Shown here: piece by piece, positions 10,219 through 20,862 of the stretch | How positions within the stretch are numbered: position 1 is the first letter of the stretch | How the letters are laid out: each line of letters begins with the position of its first letter | Assembly (NCBI GenBank): GCA_009760885.1 | Contig: CM019715.1 | Location: 23,711,642-23,775,641, forward strand | Source: Achatina immaculata | Lineage: Eukaryota; Mollusca; Gastropoda; Stylommatophora; Achatinidae | Length of the DNA: 64,000 bases | Reading direction: 5' to 3' | Translations under genes and position numbers: made by a program | Notes under the pieces: model-generated | The model's database searches: none | Told to the model about the DNA's origin: nothing | Seen by the model: the letters and a program-made list of their open reading frames with translations, nothing else

Positions 10219-11920
10219 TGGAAATAAAGATCAATCAATCAATCAGTCAATTATTTGCTGAACTTGAAGTTCCTTATTTACATCTACGACTTTTTCGAGG
10301 TCTAATCCTACAAAACTGTGTTCCCTTATTTTACCGTACGATAGCCTCGTTGTTTCCTATTTATAAAAAAAAGTGTTCCTGAAACTATACTTGAAACTAA
10401 TTTCATGTAATAAGTATTCGTTCGTTTGTTGTTGTTGTTGATCAAGTTGTACATGTTTGTTTAAAGTTAATATCTGCTAGAGAGACTGAATCTAAGCTAT
10501 GGAATTTCTGTGTCATGACCTGTCTTTTTTCCGGGTGTCGCGATCCCTCATGTCTACTGAACAGTTACTAATGACTATGCTTATAAACACTTTTTTTGGA
10601 GGTGCCAGTTAGAGCAGTTCGTTAGTACGCTGACCTCTCGTGACTAGACGGCTGCTCGTCTTACCGGAGTCCGTGTTCGAATCCCAGGTAATTCTCTTGT
10701 GATTTTTCTTTCTCTCACGTCTCACTAAAGTGCTTTGTCTACGATTTTTTCGAGGTCTAATCCTACAAAACTGTGTTCTCTTACTTTACCTTACTTACAT
10801 CATCTTCCATCCTGAATGATGAAGAAATGAGCTCCTTGAAAGAACAAGACAGACTAGTCACGGAAACTGAGAATGTTTATTAAGAAAATGAGATGTGCAA
10901 GCTAAAACAGAGGAAACCAACAAGCTAGGAAAGATGTTATAAATTTCCATAGGCCGAAAAGTGAAAACAAGGACGACAAGGGAACCATTGAAAGAAATGA
11001 AGGCAAAATCGGAGAACAAAAAATACAACAGATAGAGAGAATGAGAAATTTGATTTCACGTGACAGGAAGTCTAAATTTACATGGCACGGTTTCTGCTTC
11101 CGGTGACACTGGATAATACACGCTATGTTCTTGGTAGAGGGAAACAAAACAAGATAACAACGGTGCTCTCAAGTTACAGGTTTTCATTCTGATATCGTCT
11201 TATCATCACCATCACATTCGAAATAGTAAACTCTGTCTCTGTAAAAAGAAAATTAAGCAAATAATGAAATATTTTATACACTAATAAATCTCCACCCGTG
11301 CCTGAAATAGGAAACTTGATCCCATGAAACTGCAGATTCCCATGACAAGCATGAAAATCAGAGATAAAAGTTGTGCTGAGAATTAATGCCATATGGATGA
11401 ATAGTTCCACTTTGATGGATAATGCCACTAATGAGCGTGACTTGGTGCTGGTCTGCTAATCAGACTCAGTCCTCTTACAGATTACAAGAGAAAGGAAAAT
11501 CCCTCAGAAGGGATAGATAACTGCACCACAACCACAACAGGGGAAGAAGCAAAAAATGTTTAGCATCTCTTGCTGAAAGGTTTTATAAATCAGTGTTTCC
11601 GGTTAAATCTTTCACACAGAACTCTCTGCCTTTCTTTTGGCTATTGTCCATGAAGTTCATTTCTTCATTTTACTTCGACTGCTTCAAGACAAAGAGTAGC
11701 AGAAATTCTTTGCCCTGGCAAGTTCAATTTTTCCGAAGAACGAGAACAAACATTCCCGTCAAGTTGGATGCATTTTCAAATGAAAACAGAGCAAGCCATG
11801 AGTACAAAAACAATTTCTAAAAAGTTATTAAGTAACACACATTAACTCTACACAGAGCAAGCTTTCATCAGCAGCAGGCTTAGAATAAGTTATAGTCACG
11901 CCTGGCTGAATGTTTTGTTA
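10219..11920. repeat. 1.70-kb direct tandem duplication, copy 2
   Basis: This is the near-identical repeat of 8516-10218. It carries the same SINE (10599-10793) and the same small frames 1702-1703 bp downstream. It ends at TGGAAATAA before unrelated sequence (TAATTGACATC). The near-identity means either a very recent event or an assembly artefact. Confidence 0.97.
10599..10793 (+). mobile_element. tRNA-derived SINE, family B (copy 2)
   Basis: This is the duplicate of the SINE at 8896-9090, carried within the second duplication unit and not independently inserted. Confidence 0.6.
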
Positions 11921-12139
11921 TGGAAATAAGTAATTGACATCAACATCAAACGTGAGTCAGTTGTTTCTCTTCATTAGAGGATAATGTGAGGTGCACATAC
12001 AACTCTACATACTATACGCCAGGGTGGTCTAGGCAAGAAAGTTGCTGGCAGTCTATAAGAGAAAACTAACGGATACATTAACTCTCCAGCGCTAGAATTA
12101 ATTAAGATGTGAAATCCAGCTTAATAGCTTCTAATATAG

Positions 12140-12905
12140 AATTTTAATCAGGGGACTGAGACTAAATTTAATAAGGGCACGGAGACTAAATTTAAGAAGG
12201 GCACGGAGACTAAATTTAAGAAGGGGACGGAGACTAAATTTAAGAAGGGGACGGAGACTGAATTTAATAAGGGAACGGAGATTAAATCTAAGAAGTGGAC
12301 AGAAAGTGATTTTTATTAAGGGGCCGGAAATTCAATTTTAATAAGGGGACAGGGACTGATTTTTAATAAGGGGACGGAGACTGAAATTTATTAAGGGGAC
12401 GAAGATTGAATTTCAGTAAGGAGACTGAATTTTAAGAAGGGGACAAAGACTGAATTTTATTAAGGAGACAAAGACTGAATTTTAATAAGGGAACAAAGAC
12501 TGAATTTTGAAAAGGAGACGAAGACTGAATTTTAATAAGGGGGCGGAGACTGAATTTTAATAAGGGAGTGGAGACTGAATTTTAATAAGGGGGCGGAGAC
12601 TGAATTTTAATAAGGGGGCGGAGACTGAATTTTAATAAGGGGCGGAGACTGAATTTTAATAAGGGGGCGGAGACTGAATTTTAATAAGGGGGCGGAGACT
12701 GAATATTAGTGAGGGGGAATGAGTTTTATTGAGAGGAAGAAGACAGAATTTTAGTGGGAGGAAGTAGATAGAATTTTAGTGAGGGAAAGTAGACAGGATT
12801 TTAGTAAGGGGAAGCAGACAGAATTTTAGTAAGGGAAAGCAGACAGAATTTTAGTAAGGGGAAGCAGACAGAATTTTAGTAAGGGAAAGCAGACAGAATT
12901 GTGAT
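12140..12905. repeat. 25-27-bp minisatellite, about 28 units
   Basis: The unit is GAGACTGAATTTTAATAAGG plus GGGCG, drifting gradually from GAGACTAAATTTAAGAAG on the left to GCAGACAGAATTTTAGTAAG on the right. The gradient of variants across the array is clear. No frame stays open through it. Confidence 0.92.
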
Positions 12906-13039
12906 TAAGAGAAGTAATTTTATAATTGTATTGACGGAGAGTAGACATAATTTAGCAGTGGAACAGAGATTTAATTATAAAACAATTGAAATTTAAATAG
13001 CAATAGTTGTGGTTGCGTTTTCTGTGTTCGTATAATGTG

Positions 13040-13325
13040 TCTTACAGCATAAGCATGCAGATGAGTTTCATAAAACACTAGAATCTATGTGTTTTAAAGC
13101 ATGCAGTGAGTGTTTCATAAAACATGAGAATCTATGTATTTTAAAGCATGCAGGTGAATTTTATAAAAGTGAGAATGAGTTTTAAAGCATGCAGGTGAGT
13201 TTTATAAATCATGAGAATCTATGTGTTTTAACGCACGCAGGTGAGTTTTATAACACATGAGAATCTACTTGTTATACAACATAAGTATGCACGTGACTTT
13301 TGTTATACGTTAGAATCTGCGTGAC
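13040..13325. repeat. 45-50-bp minisatellite, about 6 units
   Basis: GCATGCAGGTGAGTTTTATA plus ATGAGAATCTATGTGTTTTA recurs with variable spacing. Several units contain CAGGTGAGT, a perfect 5' splice-site look-alike. Confidence 0.85.
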
Positions 13326-13800
13326 CGTTTTAGGACACCATCATGTATGTTAATTTTGTAAAGATGTGATCTTCCTTGGGAATGTTTTAAGACCACATGT
13401 TAATTAAATAGAAACTGATAATATGCAGACAAGAAAAAAAATGTAATGTATTCAACATTTTAGTCTGGTGAACTTCCACATCAGCAACAGGCAATAAATC
13501 ATTGATAAACATATTTTTGAAAAACTGTTTTCACAAACAGTTAATGAAGTGTTAACAGGTGCAACAAACATGAGCTACAGACACGTAGTTTTACCTTTTT
13601 CTTGTTTCTTTGGTATTGGGCGGCTGGGCGGAGTTTGAGAGACATGCTCCAGTGAACCGAAGTTCCGTGGTTCCGCTTTGTTGCAAGAACGTTCTTATTA
13701 AATTGATGCGAGAAGAGCAGATAGAATCGTTAGCGGAAACAGAAGATAACTGACTTCCCTTCATTCAAAGAAGATAGTTTAAGTTAGATATTTTGAGAAG
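13326..13800. other. No gene recognised
   Basis: This is unique sequence before a minus-strand LINE fragment. Nothing could be supported. Confidence 0.4.
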
Positions 13801-13802
13801 TT

Positions 13803-14955
13803 TTACGGTATTATCAGTCTGTCGTTTGCATGTTCCTTTTTGTCGTTTGCATGTTCCTTTCTGTCGTTTGCATGTTCCTTTTTGTCGTTTGCATGTTCCT
13901 TTCTGTCGTTTGCATGTTCCTTTCTGTCGTTTGCATGTTCCTTTCTTTCCTTTGCATGTTCCTTTCTGTCGTTTGCATGTTCCTTTCTGAACTTTGCCTC
14001 TCTAACAGCTCTCTTGTAGCCCCCTCGGTTGTAAGCAAGATTCCCTGCAGCTGATGCATCCATTTGCAGATAATCAACGATGACTTGCAGCCATCTTCGA
14101 CTTGGTCTTCCTCTCTTTCTTTTTCCTATTATGTACCCTTCCAAGACGGTCTTCTCTAAATTATCATGACGTTTAATATCTCCAAAATATTGAAGTTTTC
14201 TCTGTTTAATCCTCTTTACTAGCCAACCTTCTTCAATATTAATTTCTTGTAGTATGGATATATTTGTTCTTTTTTGTGTCCATATATCAAGAACTCTTCT
14301 GTAGCATTTACATTCAAAGGCATTTATGTGTTTCTCAGTTGTTTTATTAAGTGTCCAGGTCTCACAGGCATATGTTGTGATGGGGAAGATTCATGCACTT
14401 AAAAATCTTATTTTTGCAGTTCTGTCTGTTCCTCTCCACAGATTCTTTAGTTGGTTTATTTTTTTAAGAGCGATAGATGTCCTCCTTTTAATTTCCCTCA
14501 TTGTATCTCCATTATTAGTTAGTAGTGGTCCAAGATATTCAAAACTCTCCACTTCTTCCAGTTTTTCCTCACTGATATATATTTCAGCTGCCTTATCTGT
14601 TTTATCACTTGTCATCAATTTAGTAAGCATTAAGATGGAGGTTTTGCTCTTCGCTGTTCTTACGAACTGACATAATTAGTTTTCCCATTCATTTTTGTGT
14701 TGTGGACAGTAACACTGTGTCATCAGCATATCTAATCTCTGGTATTTCATAACCTCCAATTGTTATGGCATCGTAATAGTCCTTGTCTACATTTTCTCTA
14801 ACATTCCTCATTATATTTTCAGTATACAAGTTAAATAAATATGACGATATGCACCCCTGATGGACTCCTTGTTAGAGTATTATAGCACCGATATTTTCTC
14901 TTGTTGATTTGATATAAATTCCAGTCATAAAACAGTTCACAAATATATGACAACT
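13803..14955 (-). mobile_element. RTE-like LINE family 2 fragment with YADD box
   Basis: This is the longest family 2 copy. Reading the minus strand from about 14955 downward, it shows GVHQGC followed by LFNLYTENIMR, then IRYADDTVLL (YADD is the reverse transcriptase metal-binding motif). Next come ESFEYLGPLLTNNGD and SIALKKINQLKNLW, the ACETW region, the basic KRGRPSRRWLQ stretch and the terminal NRGGYKRAVREAKF. The frame is interrupted several times, so it is a pseudogene. Endonuclease and N-terminal reverse transcriptase motifs are absent, as in a 5'-truncated insertion. The last codons (FRKEHAND) have been expanded into a 21-bp tandem array. Seven other 3' fragments of the family occur in the window. 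Confidence 0.8.
13810..13992 (-). repeat. 21-bp minisatellite inside a LINE C-terminus, 8 units
   Basis: The plus-strand unit is GTCGTTTGCATGTTCCTTTC plus T. On the minus strand it reads as an in-frame seven-residue repeat KEHANDR eight times, continuing the normal LINE ending FRKGHAND seen in sister copies (34246-34617, 60531-61033). The unexpanded sisters show the array arose within the LINE sequence. Confidence 0.9.
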
Positions 14956-14989
14956 GTCTCCAGACAGACACATAAACCATTTTTAATCA

Positions 14990-15430
14990 TTATTTGGCTC
15001 TCTCTGAAACTTAAGTGCCCAGGGCACATGGGGCTTCCGCAAGGGTTTTCCACGAATGCCTGTCCTTTCAATATTTGGCTAGCTACACATTTTTTCGAGG
15101 AAATCTCGTTATTTCAAAGAGATGTTTTCGGTGCCTACGAAAAAGCAGCACACTTCACTATGAGCGATAAGCTAAGAAATAGGCGAATGGTAGAACTTAC
15201 ACCTTGCCTACAATACATAAACAAAGAATGAAGCCACTTCATGAGAACAAGCCATATACAGCCCGCTGCGGTAGCCTTCAACTAAAGTAAAGGACACAAA
15301 TCAAGAGAAGACCCCAGAAAAGATGGATAGACGGAGTTATAGTTCCACTCATGAACATCGCAGAGGCCACTCATACGAGTGTCATTTATATCTCCCTTCG
15401 ACACCTCAAGGTACAAGAGGAAGGATAAAG
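14990..15430 (+). mobile_element. Possible decayed LINE scrap
   Basis: The plus strand contains GLPQGFSTNACPFNIW (about 15030-15080), resembling the reverse transcriptase motif usually read GLPQGSVLSPLLFNIY. About 230 bases on it has KRRPQKRWIDGV, resembling the basic tract near LINE C-termini. The frames are broken and the intervening sequence is not alignable by eye. This could be chance. Confidence 0.3.
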
Positions 15431-16540
15431 TAAATGTAAGTAAGTATAATAAGAAAGAGAAGTTTGTTGAGACTTCCAGTCAAATCTGGAAGAGATCTTC
15501 ACCAATTTCTTGGACTTTCTCACATGATCAACAATGAGAGATGTCACCCAATTAAATTTTAAAACTTCTCCAAACGAAGATGGTTCATGACCGCGTGCTA
15601 GAACTTAAGTATCTTTGTTTAGTCTCATAAACTGTAAATAAAGAACTTTAGACACGTGTGACAGAGAAATAATAAGAAAAGAACATACTGAACTGACTCC
15701 TTTATGACCTGTAACCACGGACAATGCACTGTCAACTAGGCCACGAAGCATCACATACAACAACTGATCTTCTATCACGAGGGTGAATTCCCAAGGTGAT
15801 AATAATGACAGATGCCTGCTACTTGCAGAATTAGAAGTGGGTTCATGAATTCATTCACAGAATGCATTAGTTAATTCGGAATGACACAAAAAAACTTTTA
15901 CCAGAAAATGGATACTACGTAAACACAGGAATACATTAATTAAAAGGAGCAGGACTGACAGACAATAAGCTGTGTGTTATTAAAAATTGCTGTTAAATGA
16001 TTTGTAGTCCAAATACTGGGCTTAAACCGCCATAATACAATAGACTTTCATCACTTTATAACACTTCTCCCCAGTCCTAATTTTCTTTTGTTCACACCCA
16101 ACCTATTGGTGTACTTTACCTGTGCCTTGCTTTCTTCTGCTCAGTGTTTCATTCTGTCTTCAGCGTCGTTAAATGCACCCTTAGCAAGCTGGTCAAACCG
16201 CTGGCCGCGAACCACATGCGGCCTTTGACATATAATATGCGGCTCGCAGAAAAAATGTTGCCTCTGCTATTCTTTTACGTCACATATAATGTAAAGGTCA
16301 ATAAAAATTTTCAAAACATATAATTATTTACCCGGTATAAATCGAAGTCCACTGGATTAAAACGTACGTTTGTGATGAGTCAGAGATTAAAGAAATCTGG
16401 GATCAGCAAAAATTACAGACGAATTCTGCTGGGAAGTCTTTAATCAAACAAGCCAGTGCTGGCAGTTCTGAAGTCCCTGTGTTTCTTAATATTTATATAA
16501 AACATTTATAACAAAATGCGCGTGTACTAATAACGTATGA
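15431..16540. other. No gene recognised
   Basis: This is mostly unique sequence. At 16180-16260 GGCCGCGAACCACATGCGGC looks like the end region of some hAT elements, but no partner terminus was found. Confidence 0.35.
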
Positions 16541-16940
16541 TTCAGTTTTACAAGAAGATAGAAAGGGTGAGGAAAGTTGGCAGAAACAAAAATAGCAGAA
16601 AGAAACATGAGTGCATACAAATGAAGAAATAGATCAATCCAATATTTCGGCAAAATTGTTTGTCTACACTTTTATTTTCCTCTACTTCTTATGATTTTAT
16701 CTATTGTGTTGTTTCTGTATGTGATCACTGAAAAAAGCTTTTGCCGAAATATTGGATTGTTATATGTTCTTCATTTGTATGTACTCATTTTGCTTTCTGC
16801 CATTCTTGTTTCTGGCAACTTTCTTCATTCTTTCTATCTTTTCGTAAAACTGAACCGCATACGCCCATCTGCTTTCATTACTAGAACCAGTTTTACCGCC
16901 GTCATCATTTCTCTTATTTCATCCATTATGTTTCCTCGCC
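16541..16940. mobile_element. Fold-back element related to Penelope-like 3' ends
   Basis: The arms 16541-16655 and 16739-16855 are inverted repeats of about 115 bp around an 84-bp spacer. The right arm begins TTTTGCCGAAATATTGGATT and continues through CTTCATTTGTATGTACTC. The left arm is its reverse complement with scattered mismatches. The box GCCGAAATATTGGAT also occurs at 19.87, 21.60 and 60.04 kb, and as GGCTCACGCCGAAAC at the 3' end of the Penelope-like element near 53070. Downstream of the right arm, CTTTCATTACTAGAACCAGT followed by TTACCGC (16880-16905) is a single copy of the unit that is tandemly repeated at 19979-20460. The 119-codon frame over the right arm has no known domain. Confidence 0.6.
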
Positions 16941-18074
16941 TTGGGGGTTTGAAATCGTGTGCGACTCTTACATTCAGCAAATCTGGCCTTCTCTGCTCTA
17001 GACCTTCAACTGGCAGAGAGCCTACAAAGAGAGCGTACACAGAGAGCTGATATAAAAACATGGACATCGATCTATCATTGGAAGATTATGTTGCCCATCA
17101 TAGCAAGCAGAAATCCCTATTGAAACATCTACTGATGAGGAGAAATTGCAGCATCATTCAGACTTGAGAATTGCATGAAAACAGCACACAAAATACTAGA
17201 GATGATTGGTCTTGACTGCAGAGACTGCAGATCGAGAGTGACAGTAATGGCCACAAAATGGCGGTGGTTTGTTAGGCTAGTACATCTCATTTTTCTTATT
17301 AAAAAAATTCAAGAATACTGAATTTTTCACGACAAGCTACCACTGCTTTTATTCATTTTACGCTCCAAAACAAGAAGACAGAAAACTGAATACGTGGCAG
17401 CAGACACGTGGACAATCTGACTGTTCTTTCCAGAGAACAAGACATTACATCCTACCAACGGCACGCTAAGCTCAGTTCTAGCAACAATTTTCAATAATTT
17501 TGCCATGCCTCAAAGACTGATCTTAATGGCCGTCTGTCATAGCTCAGTTCATGTATTTGTTCTGCTCTTTGCCTGTTCTGTCAAATCAAATATTTTGCAA
17601 GAAATGAATCCCCTGTCAAAGTTCTTGACAGGCTAAGACTTTCAGACAGTATCTCCTAGAAGTCACGTATATGAAACAACGACTATCGATTTAAATCTCT
17701 TCAGTAAAATGTCTCAGTTATAATATTCTTCATTTCTCTCAACTACGTCAACGTGTCCGCTCTGTCAGTAAACGACTGTGAATGTCAGGAAAGTATGTCA
17801 TGCTGAATTCTCGATGACGTGTACTTCTGTAAGTCTTTATACACCTGTTTGAGCACAGACACTAACATACATTTCCATATACAGACATATGATTTGTCTT
17901 TTTTGACGTGAGTTATCTTAAGCGCATCTCAGTAAGGATTACCAGGACACAATCTTACCCGTTACAATGTCTACGTCTGTCAGGATTTTATCACGCGAAT
18001 TTTTTTTCTTCCTTTACATCTTCCTGTTTCCCGTTGCCTTCGTTTGAATTCTAATGTCACAAAAATAGATAACG
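16941..18074. other. No gene recognised
   Basis: This is unique AT-rich sequence with no long frame. Nothing was supported. Confidence 0.4.
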
Positions 18075-18315
18075 TTTCATGCAGTCCTGTATTATGCAAT
18101 CAGTATTCTGAAAGCAGTTTCATGCAGTCCTGTATTCTGCAATCAGTATTCTGAAAGCAGTTTAAGTAGTTCTGTATTCTGCAATCAGTATTCTGAAAAC
18201 AGTTTCAGCAGTTCTGTACTCTGCAATCAGTATTTCGAAAGCAGTTTCAGCAGTTCTGTATTCTGCAATCAGTATTCTGAAAGCAGTTTCAGTAGTTCTG
18301 TATTCTCTATCACCG
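18075..18315. repeat. 42-bp minisatellite, about 5-6 units
   Basis: GCAGTTTCAGCAGTTCTGTA plus TTCTGCAATCAGTATTCTGAA recurs with few differences. The last unit decays into TCCTGTATTCT-type short repeats. Confidence 0.88.
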
Positions 18316-18681
18316 TTCTGTACTCTCACTCACTCTGTCCTGTATTCTATAGTCCTGTATTAATTTTTAACATTTTAAAAACACTAAAGGTAAAGTTGAC
18401 GATGGTTCAGCAGGCTATGTCTTCCACTATTCCTTTCGATTTTCAGCTCAGCAGACTAAGACATTTGTACATTCTAGAAACCTGGAGAATGATCAAGAAT
18501 GACGATCAAGCAGACAATACTGAGAGACCAGGATGTCTGAGGAGTTTCTGCCAGAAGTTTCCTCCATTGGTCTTGACATTGGGAAGAAATGGAATCAACG
18601 TTTGTGAGACAGGGGGAACATCTCTGCTCACGTGTTTGCGTTATCTGGAGAGTAACGTGATAGAACACAGTGTTGTATGGT
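18316..18681. other. No gene recognised
   Basis: It contains a 115-codon plus-strand frame (18396-18743) that runs into the adjacent LINE tail. No motif is recognisable, so it is probably incidental. Confidence 0.35.
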
Positions 18682-19110
18682 TCAGTCAGTCAGTCATTTG
18701 CATATCCTTGTGGAACTTTGCCTCCCTAACAGCTTTCATGTAGGGCTCTCCGTTGTAAGCAAGATGCCCTGCTGCTGATGTATCCATTTGCAGGTTATCA
18801 AAGATGTCTTGCAACCATCTTCGCCTTGGTCTTCCTCTCTTTTTCCTATTATGTATCCTTCCAAGAAGGTATTCTCTAAGTTATCATGATGTTTAATGTG
18901 TCCAGAATATTTAAGTTTTCTCTGCTTAATCCTCTTTACTTGCCAGCCTTCTTCAATGTTAAGTTATTGTAGTAAGGACATATTTGCTCTTTTTGTGTCC
19001 ATGATGTTTGAAGAACTCTTCTGTAGCATTTACATTCAAAGGCATTTACGTGTTTCTCAGTTGTTTTGTTAAGAGTCCAGGTCTCACGGGTATATGGTTG
19101 TATTGTTAGA
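18682..19110 (-). mobile_element. RTE-like LINE family 2, 3' fragment
   Basis: Read on the minus strand it contains the broken C-terminal region (NAFECKCYRRVLQTSW, then the tract around KKAKMVARHL and SISSRASCL in shifted frames). It ends GCAAATGACTGACTGACTGA, a tetranucleotide tail at 18682-18697. Several frameshifts make it a pseudogene. It is 5'-truncated close to the ACETW segment. Confidence 0.75.
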
Positions 19111-19111
19111 C

Positions 19112-19258
19112 TTCAAAATAATATCATAGACAAAGCACTTTTACACGTGAGAGATATAAAAAGTGACTAGACAATTACTTGGGACTTTAACTGCAACCTG
19201 CGGTAGGACGAGCAACCACCTAGTCACGAGAATATAGGTCATCAATAAGAGGTGCAAG
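19112..19258 (-). mobile_element. tRNA-derived SINE, family B, minus copy
   Basis: The reverse complement reads GTGACTAGGTGGTTGCTCGT, CAGTTAAAGTCCCAAGTAAT and GTGCTTTGTCTATGAT. It is alignable to the family B SINE at 8896-9090 with a decayed B box. It lies head to head with the plus-strand copy at 19262. Confidence 0.5.
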
Positions 19259-19261
19259 ATA

Positions 19262-19480
19262 ACGAAGTTTATTAATGCTCTGTATTCTAATGGCTGGACG
19301 GTTGGTTGTGCTGCTGGAGTCCAAGGTTCATATCCCAGGTAATTCTCGTGTCATTTTTTTCTCACGTCAACATTTGCTTTGTCTATGATCTTTTGGATAC
19401 AAAAGTCTGTTACTTTCATGTGAGAAAATTTTGTTGTTTCCTATTTGTGAACATTTAGTTTTTGAATAGACAGTGTGAAC
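19262..19480 (+). mobile_element. tRNA-derived SINE, family B, plus copy
   Basis: TGGCTGGACGGTTGGTTGTG, GGTTCATATCCCAGGTAATT (B-box region) and CTTTGTCTATGATCTTTTGG correspond in order to the family B SINE. The start region TTATTAATGCTCTGTATTC replaces the A box. This and the minus copy form an inverted pair with only about 3 bases between them. Confidence 0.5.
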
Positions 19481-19600
19481 AATAGTAGAAAACATTATAG
19501 TTAAACACACGAGAGTATTACAGTTCAACAAATATTGCTGGGAATGAATTCCTGGAGATATAAACGAATATTCCGATGCAGGCAACCACTTGTGATTTAT

Positions 19601-19995
19601 CAAGGTAGACAGAGGTTCAGTTGTACAAAGCGACAGAGGAAAGTGAGAAAAATACAAATGGTAGGAAGTATGAAAGTAAGATGAGAATGTATAAATGAAA
19701 AACATACAACATCCAATATTTCGACGTGAGACTTTTTTCAAAGATTACCTACAAAAACAACACAACACATAAATAAAAAGAAGAAAAATGAAAAACTTAG
19801 TTTTGTGGCATCGGTCTTAGTACACTTTGTTTTGATTTTATGTGTAGTCCTTGAAAGAGGCTGACGCCGAAATATTGGATGTTGTATGTTTTTTTTTCAT
19901 TTAAACATTCTCATCTTACTTTCATACTTTGTGTTTTTTCTCACTTTCCTCACTCCATCTGCCGCTTTGTAAACATGAACCATACACTTCTATCT
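19601..19995. mobile_element. Fold-back element related to Penelope-like 3' ends
   Basis: The left arm 19601-19744 and right arm 19851-19995 are inverted copies of about 144 bp with a 106-bp spacer. Shared boxes include CGAAATATTGGATGTTGTAT, CATTCTCATCTTACTTTCAT, TTTTCTCACTTTCCTC and CGCTTTGTA. The right arm runs directly into a 32-bp tandem array. It is a relative of 16541-16940. It is duplicated at 21326-21720. The minus-strand frame 19367-19741 that crosses it shows no domain. Confidence 0.65.
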
Positions 19996-20460
19996 ACCTT
20001 TATTACTAGAAACATACACCTCTATCTACCTTTATTACTAGAACCATACACCTCTATCTACCTTTATTACTAGAACCATATACCGCTATCTAAGATTATT
20101 ACTAGAACCATATATCTCTATCTACCTTTATTACTAGAACCATACACCTCTATCTACCTTTATTACTAGAACCATACACCTCTGTCTACCTTTATTACTT
20201 GAACCATACACCTCTATCTACCTTTATTACTAGAACCATACACCTCTATCTACTTTTATTACTAGAACCATACACCTCTATCTACCTTTATTACTAGAAC
20301 CATACACCTCTATCTACCTTTATTACTAGAACCATACACCTCTATCTACTTTTATTACTAGAACCATGCACCTCTATCTACTTTTATTACTAGAACCATA
20401 CACCTCTATCTACCTTTATTACTAGAACCATCCACCTCTATCTACCTTTATTATTAGAAC
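19979..20460. repeat. 32-bp minisatellite derived from the fold-back element, about 15 units
   Basis: The unit is ACCATACACCTCTATCTACC followed by TTTATTACTAGA. The array begins at the end of the right arm and finishes in ACCAATTTTACCGCAGTCGT. The matching region at 16855-16905 has one unit between the same flanks, and that at 60140-60165 has one unit. The array is therefore an expansion of an internal segment of the element. A second identical array lies at 21704-22185. Confidence 0.93.
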
Positions 20461-20569
20461 CAATTTTACCGCAGTCGTTATCTCTTTTATCCGTGATATT
20501 TATCACAAACATGTTTCGATTCCGCAAACCGCTCCTTTCTTGTCACGCAGGCTTTTTAACTAACTAAAA

Positions 20570-20862
20570 CGTATATGAAGATTAGGTGAAAGTCTGAGAT
20601 AAGATATCTCAACTATGTGAAGATTAGGTGAAAGTCTGAGATAAGATATCTCAACTATGTGAAGATTAGGTGAAAGTCTGAGATAAGATATCTCAACTAT
20701 GTGAAGATTAGGTGAAAGTCTGAGATAAGATATCTCAACTATGTGAAGATTAGGTGAAAGTCTGAGGTAAGATATCTCAAAAATGTGAAGATTCGGTGAA
20801 AGTCTGAGATAAGATATCTCAAAAATGTGAAGATTCGGTGAAAGTCTGAGATAAGATATCTC
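20570..20862. repeat. 42-bp minisatellite, 7 units, with hairpin motif
   Basis: The unit is GTGAAGATTAGGTGAAAGTC plus TGAGATAAGATATCTCAACTAT. TGAGATA and TATCTCA are inverted with three bases between them, so each unit can form a 7-bp hairpin, and each contains AGATAAG, a GATA-factor type site. The 118-codon minus frame (14-residue repeat) is incidental. It is repeated at 22295-22587. Confidence 0.93.

Noticed and set aside
16180..16260. hAT-like element end (GGCCGCGAACCACATGCGGC)
   Set aside because: It resembles some hAT sequences but lacks a partner terminal repeat and a target-site duplication.
19851..19900. Hammerhead ribozyme core in the Penelope-type box (GGCTNACGCCGAAA preceded by a TGAAGA-like stretch)
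   Set aside because: Hammerhead motifs are known in Penelope-like elements, and a short stem plus GAAA is visible. However, the CUGANGA core is imperfect at every copy and stem I pairing could not be formed. A covariance-model search would be decisive.
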